Source of the DNA: a bacterium
GTDB taxonomy: Bacteria; Arandabacterota; Arandabacteria; Arandabacterales; Arandabacteraceae
Assembly: GCA_029933125.1 (NCBI GenBank)
Contig: JAOZOU010000001.1
Span: 124,001-188,000 of the forward strand
Direction of reading: 5' to 3'
DNA length: 64,000 bases
Positions 59,831-64,000 of this stretch are shown piece after piece (positions within the stretch are counted from its first letter, which is position 1; every line of letters starts with the position of its first letter). Below the pieces are notes generated by a model that did not search any database, had not been told where the DNA came from, and saw only the letters and a list, made by a program, of their open reading frames with translations. Position numbers and translations under genes: made by a program.

Positions 59831-61630
59831 TTAGCGGAGGACGATCTTGGCAGTCTCCTGGCGATTGCCCTGCCGCACTACTACAAAATATGCACCGGGC
59901 GCTACCAGCTCGCCACCATCATTCTTCCCATCCCAGTAGAGCGAGTATGCCCCCCTAATCACCCGATCACGCAGAAGGTCCCTTACAAGGGAGCCTTCAA
60001 CTGAATAGATTGCCACTGTCATAGGTTCATCACCGCTGCCAATCAATCGGATTCTTGCATCGCTCAACCCCACCGTAACCTTCAATCCCAGCCCAAACTC
60101 CCCATCAGGTTTAACCGGTGGCACGCGTTCCTGCCCAGTCGGGTGCCCATACTGTTGGGATTCTACCAACAACCCCAGAGTGAACTGGAGCGTGTGAGCA
60201 CGACTCATGATCTTACCAGCAACGTTCGGAGTCACTCCTTCGGGATCGTAGGTGTGGGGTATCTCAGGAGTGTCCGCCACCAGGTCGGCTATTCGTCCGA
60301 CCAACATGTTTGCCCGTGCTATGCGCTTGATGTGGAAGGCATTCTCTGCCTGCGTAAGCAATGATGTCAACTGATCATATGTGGTCTCAGGAATATACTC
60401 CTCATTATCGACAATCGCATCCTCGAGATAACCGAACTTTAAGCGGGCAACTGCCCCCTTGTTGCGCTTGTCCTCTGCCAAAGCAAGAACCGAAAACTCA
60501 TCCTCCTCAGACTGAGTGCGTGTCAAAAACCTGAATCCGGTTGGTGGCTGAACCTCAGTCGCTGCAATCGTAACATCCCGCCACGTCGTGCATGCCCCTG
60601 AGGGTCGCAAAAACACACGCACGTCGTCAGCATTCACCCCAGGCGGCAACTCCTCATCCGTCATCAATGCCACACCAGCCGTATAGTCAAACGTCGCACT
60701 CGTCGACATCTCATAGAAGTCTGAGAAGAAGGTCACACCCTCAGGAGGAGGACATGGCTGAGTCTCACTAATATCCACATAGACAGACCCAGCCACAGCA
60801 ACCGAATCAAATGTTACGGCAACCTCATCCGGTATCACCGTCACCTCAACGCTATCACCCTCAGGCACGTCCTCACCATGTGAGTCCAGGCTGTAAATGT
60901 AGATAGCGGAATCGATGCTCACTGACACGTAAAGCGAATCCCCAAAGAATGCGAGACCTGTGGCTGTTCCGTAACCTACCCCGCTCAAAGCGTATTCACT
61001 GATCTTCACACCACTCATGGTGAACTCACCAAGCTTATTCGAAAAGCCATCTATGGCATAGAACTTTCTATCATGAATTGCGAGACACCCCGGTGCATAC
61101 CAGTCGTCCTGCTCAAGGTACCTTTCCTCCAGTACCTGACCCGTGAAAGCATCCATGACAAAGACTGTAAAGTCACCTAAAACGTAGAGGGTGTCATTGA
61201 GACATGCCATACCCCAGGGAGGGGAATAGAGTCCGTAAATCTTTGTGGTGAGTAGTGTATCAAGTTCTCCTTCCTCCCATCTGTACTTGATGATCGCCCC
61301 GCAGTCGTCGCCAACCCAGTAGTAGACGTACTGCGGTGAAAGCTGGCATGCGCAGGAGACATATCTGGGAGGATCCTCCGGACATAGTGGAATCGTGTCG
61401 GAAGCAACTATTGCATCCCGAAGCGACCCGCTCGGTATGGATATTGAAAAGAGTACTGAACTGGTGTAGTGGTCTGCAACCGCAAACATAGTTAAGCTTC
61501 CGCATGGATCGAGACCAGACAAGTGAGTCGTCGAAACTGGCGCTGGGATCTCACCTATTCTCACAAGGTCAGCACTCGCGGATAGAGCTAGCACTAATAT
61601 GACACTGATCACTGCTATTACCTTGAACAT
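59831..61630 (-). CDS. Secreted propeller-like protein with C-terminal tail
   Basis: 599 residues from the ATG at 61630 (the first Met after GGGGGTG and the start of the signal peptide FKVIAVISVILVLALSASA). Residues about 25-270 have the SMP-30/NHL-like propeller character (TTHLSGLDPCGSLTMFAVAD, WGMACLNDTLYVLGDFTVFV, TGLAFFGDSLYVSVS); residues about 270-380 are Ig-like; a helical segment (about 400-500, LTSLLTQAENAFHIKRIARA) follows, a feature often seen before type IX-like tails; the FlgD-like tail ends it (IYSVEGSLVR, WDGKNDGG, VAPGAYFVVV, KIVLR). The partner or ligand is unknown. It has its own promoter and ends three bases from a dispersed repeat. Confidence 0.75.
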   Translation of the reverse strand: MFKVIAVISVILVLALSASADLVRIGEIPAPVSTTHLSGLDPCGSLTMFAVADHYTSSVLFSISIPSGSLRDAIVASDTIPLCPEDPPRYVSCACQLSPQYVYYWVGDDCGAIIKYRWEEGELDTLLTTKIYGLYSPPWGMACLNDTLYVLGDFTVFVMDAFTGQVLEERYLEQDDWYAPGCLAIHDRKFYAIDGFSNKLGEFTMSGVKISEYALSGVGYGTATGLAFFGDSLYVSVSIDSAIYIYSLDSHGEDVPEGDSVEVTVIPDEVAVTFDSVAVAGSVYVDISETQPCPPPEGVTFFSDFYEMSTSATFDYTAGVALMTDEELPPGVNADDVRVFLRPSGACTTWRDVTIAATEVQPPTGFRFLTRTQSEEDEFSVLALAEDKRNKGAVARLKFGYLEDAIVDNEEYIPETTYDQLTSLLTQAENAFHIKRIARANMLVGRIADLVADTPEIPHTYDPEGVTPNVAGKIMSRAHTLQFTLGLLVESQQYGHPTGQERVPPVKPDGEFGLGLKVTVGLSDARIRLIGSGDEPMTVAIYSVEGSLVRDLLRDRVIRGAYSLYWDGKNDGGELVAPGAYFVVVRQGNRQETAKIVLR

Positions 61631-61698
61631 GATCTCGACACCCCCTAAAAGAAAAAAGCCAAACCAAAATGGTACCCGCCCGGTTACCTTTGTTTCCC

Positions 61699-61727
61699 AG
61701 TATAGCACAGGGGGTAAACTATTTCAA
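61699..61727 (-). promoter_or_regulatory. Sigma-70 promoter of the propeller-like protein gene
   Basis: On the minus strand TTGAAA (61727-61722), 17 bp, TATACT (61704-61699). It overlaps the end of the upstream TPR gene (stop at 61719), so the two genes are transcribed separately. Confidence 0.6.
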
Positions 61728-64000
61728 GTTAAATCCCGACTTATAGGCTTCGAGTTTTCGGGCCATTTCCGATCCTGTGGCGAAAGCTCGAAGGTGGTTG
61801 ATATAATTCTCAACAGCTTTGGATTTGATAAACCAAATCCTCAGGCGGGGTGGACAGTTAGCGTAGGCGTTGGCTACTTCATCAAGAGCCTTGATGTAAA
61901 GATCCCTTCCCGCTTCAAGATCCTGAAGGTCTTCCTTTATCCTCGCAGCCAGGACAAGATACTCATATTTCGGGAGACCGAGTGAAGCTGTGAGCCTGAG
62001 CGCCTTATCGGCGTGGCTTGAGGCTGCCTGCAAATCCCCTGCCTCAAGCTCGAGCTCTGCCATTCTCCGAAGTGCGACAGCCGCAAGGTCACCCAGTGAG
62101 TAGCGCCTGGCCAGATCAAGCGCTACCGAAAGCTCAGCCCTAGCGTCCGTGGGAGATCCGGTGTGAGCGAGAATATCCGCTCCAAGCAGCTTGCTCTCGA
62201 CGGTGCACCTCATGAGCTCCGTACCGAGGATCTGGCCCAGATGCTCACTCAGCGCCCTGGCATCCTTATCAAGCCCGCTCAGGCACATTCCACGCAATCG
62301 AGTGAGCTTGAGCCTGCAGGCTGACTCAAAACCCATATCGGACTCACCAAACTCATCCAGATCTTGCATCACCGAGTCGTAGCCAGCCTCGTAACCAATC
62401 TCCTGGTAGAGAAGCGCCTTGCCGAGGAGAGCCTCGATTGCCGACTCCTTCTCCCCAATACGGCTTGCAAGGGCATAGGCACTATCGAGGTGGTACATGG
62501 CTTTGGCAAACTCCCACTTGCGGGCATAGGCTTCCCCAAGTAGAGCCTGGGCTATTACCAGACTCCGCTTGGCGTTGAGACGCTGATTGACTCTGAAGGC
62601 GCCTCTGAAATAGATGATTGCACTGTCCAGTTTCCCCCTGGCCAGGCAGTGTTGCCCAAGACCGAGACTATCAGCAGCCAGGAGTCTGACGTCGCCAAGC
62701 TCAGTATCAACTTCAACGGCGCGCCGGAGCTTGGCTGCCGCCTCCTCGAAACGAGCCCGGGCGATTAGCGACTCAGCAACATTGCGCAGACTGTGTGACT
62801 CTCCGCGCTGATCCCCTATCTCAACCCGAAGCGCCAGCGCCAGCGAATCAAGCCGTAGGGCTTCCTTGTAGTGCCCCATGAGCGAATACAAGCCTGCCAT
62901 GTCCGAAAGCGATGCTGCCATGAGATGTTTGGCACCGATCTCCTTCCGCGTCTCATAGCTCCTCTCATAGTAGGAGAGCGCCTCTTCATAGCGCCCCGAG
63001 TTCTGGTAGATCTGAGCAATCTTGTTCAGAGCAGTCGAAACACCGATCTTATCCCCTATCTCACGCTTGATCTCGAGGGAGCGCTTGTAAGCCTCAAGAG
63101 CATCATCCTGCCTTCCCATTATCTTGTAAACCAGCCCCAGATTGCCGAGGCTCGCAGCCACACCACGCTTGTCCCCAAGCTCCTCCTTGATCCTGATCGA
63201 TTCCTCGAAATAGGAGATGGCTTTTTCAAAATCGTTCCTGTGGCGATAGACCACGCCAATCGCATTAAGCACTGCAGCCTCGCCTTCACGATTTCCCATC
63301 GATCTATAGGCTTCAAGCGACCGATTGAGCTCATCAAGTGCCTCATCAAGCTCCTCATTTCTGATAAGCACCTTGGCCAGCTCAAACCGAGCAGCAACAA
63401 ACTTCGAATCGAGCTCAAGCGCCCGCTTCAGATTCCGAGCAGCCTCACCCCACTCACTTATGGTCTCATAGGTGAGTGCCAGCTTGTAATAGCCTTCCGG
63501 ATCGTCCGGATAAGCCTTTATGAATTCCTTGTACGATTCGATTGCTTGCTCAGTGTTGTACGTTATCTCCGCGTGGTTAGCGAGAATGAAGGTTCGGTCG
63601 GCTGGCGGTACGCGATCAATGAACTTTACAACCTTGTCAACAGCAATCAGCGACAGACTCTCAGCCTTGGCATCATAGCCCAGGTTCCTGTATGCCTCGC
63701 TCGCCTTGGCATATGCCATAGCGAAGTCAGGGTCAGCCTCGATTGCCGCTTCAAAAGCCTGGGCAGCCTCAAGATATGAACCCACGTAGGTGAGCTCAAT
63801 TCCTTTGGCAAATTCCGAAGCGGCTGTGACTGATCTGGTTCGCTGGAGACCGAGTGCCTGGTCGAGATCCTTGTCGATATCCTCCTGACTGAGATGGAAG
63901 ATGTACTTGGTCTCACGAGTAAGTTGATCGATGAGATCGAGTACTGCATCCTCTTTTGCCTGAACAATCTTGGTTCCGATGAGCTCCTGCGTTTCAGGAT
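61719..64000 (-). CDS. Large TPR protein, N-terminus beyond the window
   Basis: At least 760 codons; the phase is open to the window edge with no start needed inside (the GTG at 63785 lies within a coding region). Visible from the edge: a FlgO/adenylate-cyclase-like end (ETQELIGTKIVQAKEDAVLD), then at least twelve TPR units, e.g. EAAQAFEAAIEADPDFAMAYAKASEAYRNLG, and a run of Kinesin-light-chain/LGN-like 40-residue units with IKEELGDKRGVAASLGNLG. In many candidate-phylum genomes this order, a FlgO-like segment followed by TPRs, forms the C-terminal half of a large Ser/Thr protein kinase, so the missing part may be a kinase. It ends with KLEAYKSGFNLK. Confidence 0.75.
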   Translation of the reverse strand, partial: PETQELIGTKIVQAKEDAVLDLIDQLTRETKYIFHLSQEDIDKDLDQALGLQRTRSVTAASEFAKGIELTYVGSYLEAAQAFEAAIEADPDFAMAYAKASEAYRNLGYDAKAESLSLIAVDKVVKFIDRVPPADRTFILANHAEITYNTEQAIESYKEFIKAYPDDPEGYYKLALTYETISEWGEAARNLKRALELDSKFVAARFELAKVLIRNEELDEALDELNRSLEAYRSMGNREGEAAVLNAIGVVYRHRNDFEKAISYFEESIRIKEELGDKRGVAASLGNLGLVYKIMGRQDDALEAYKRSLEIKREIGDKIGVSTALNKIAQIYQNSGRYEEALSYYERSYETRKEIGAKHLMAASLSDMAGLYSLMGHYKEALRLDSLALALRVEIGDQRGESHSLRNVAESLIARARFEEAAAKLRRAVEVDTELGDVRLLAADSLGLGQHCLARGKLDSAIIYFRGAFRVNQRLNAKRSLVIAQALLGEAYARKWEFAKAMYHLDSAYALASRIGEKESAIEALLGKALLYQEIGYEAGYDSVMQDLDEFGESDMGFESACRLKLTRLRGMCLSGLDKDARALSEHLGQILGTELMRCTVESKLLGADILAHTGSPTDARAELSVALDLARRYSLGDLAAVALRRMAELELEAGDLQAASSHADKALRLTASLGLPKYEYLVLAARIKEDLQDLEAGRDLYIKALDEVANAYANCPPRLRIWFIKSKAVENYINHLRAFATGSEMARKLEAYKSGFNLK

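Overview
The window reads as a chromosomal piece of an uncultured, diderm bacterium, most likely from the FCB-type candidate phyla (Eisenbacteria, WOR-3, Zixibacteria, Latescibacteria and relatives). The basis is a combination of traits: outer-membrane beta-barrels (an Omp85-type barrel and a PorV-like protein), sigma-54 control, two tandem gingipain-type C25 proteases, and about ten proteins or remnants ending in the FlgD-like/type IX-style C-terminal tail (W-[DN]-G ... G-x-YF ... LR-stop). The exact phylum cannot be fixed from the sequence alone. There are no insertion sequences, prophages or CRISPR arrays. Coding is dense with standard genetic code; several genes are decayed.

Region by region. 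1-8.4 kb: an NtrY/NtrX-like two-component system, then a textbook sigma-54 promoter, a possible 37-residue membrane peptide, a very unusual 931-residue protein (bactofilin-like repeats + three CBM48-like modules + Omp85 barrel), a DUF4390 protein, a TPR protein and a PorV-like barrel. 8.4-11.6 kb (minus): a tightly overlapping operon of ECF sigma factor, DUF4097 beta-solenoid, zinc-finger anti-sigma factor and bactofilin-like membrane protein. 11.8-13.3 kb: a DUF624-like membrane protein, FtsB, and initiator tRNA with its own promoter and terminator. 13.3-23 kb: an accessory-looking stretch with a solitary restriction/modification-type methylase, a small Cys-rich protein, a GT-C-like membrane protein, a secreted propeller-like protein, a DUF4919 protein and several decayed genes.

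23-31.5 kb: metabolism, with two adjacent carbamoyltransferases, a lipoprotein hydrolase, a fold-type-II PLP enzyme, an inositol-monophosphatase-family enzyme and a large phosphohexomutase. 31.5-38 kb: a pseudopilin, a SEC-C mini-protein, an M1 aminopeptidase, a protein with a thrice-repeated CxxC/NMG/HGS domain that I do not recognise, and a Cys-rich partner gene overlapping it. 38-47.8 kb: flavoprotein, permease, FMN-binding oxidase-like protein, small membrane proteins, an Ig-like lipoprotein, a membrane phosphodiesterase and a NERD-helicase. 47.8-64 kb: secreted proteins (tandem C25 proteases, 1407-residue repeat protein, propeller-like protein), an FHA-GAF-SpoIIE phosphatase and the C-terminal part of a large TPR protein.

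A family of short palindromic intergenic repeats (core GGGGTCGGAGCTAAAAA) is scattered at four loci and in one place supplies the last codons of a gene. The most promising candidates for undescribed biology are the bactofilin/CBM48/Omp85 fusion under apparent NtrX/sigma-54 control, the triple CxxC-NMG-HGS domain protein, and the sigma/anti-sigma operon that carries two beta-solenoid proteins.
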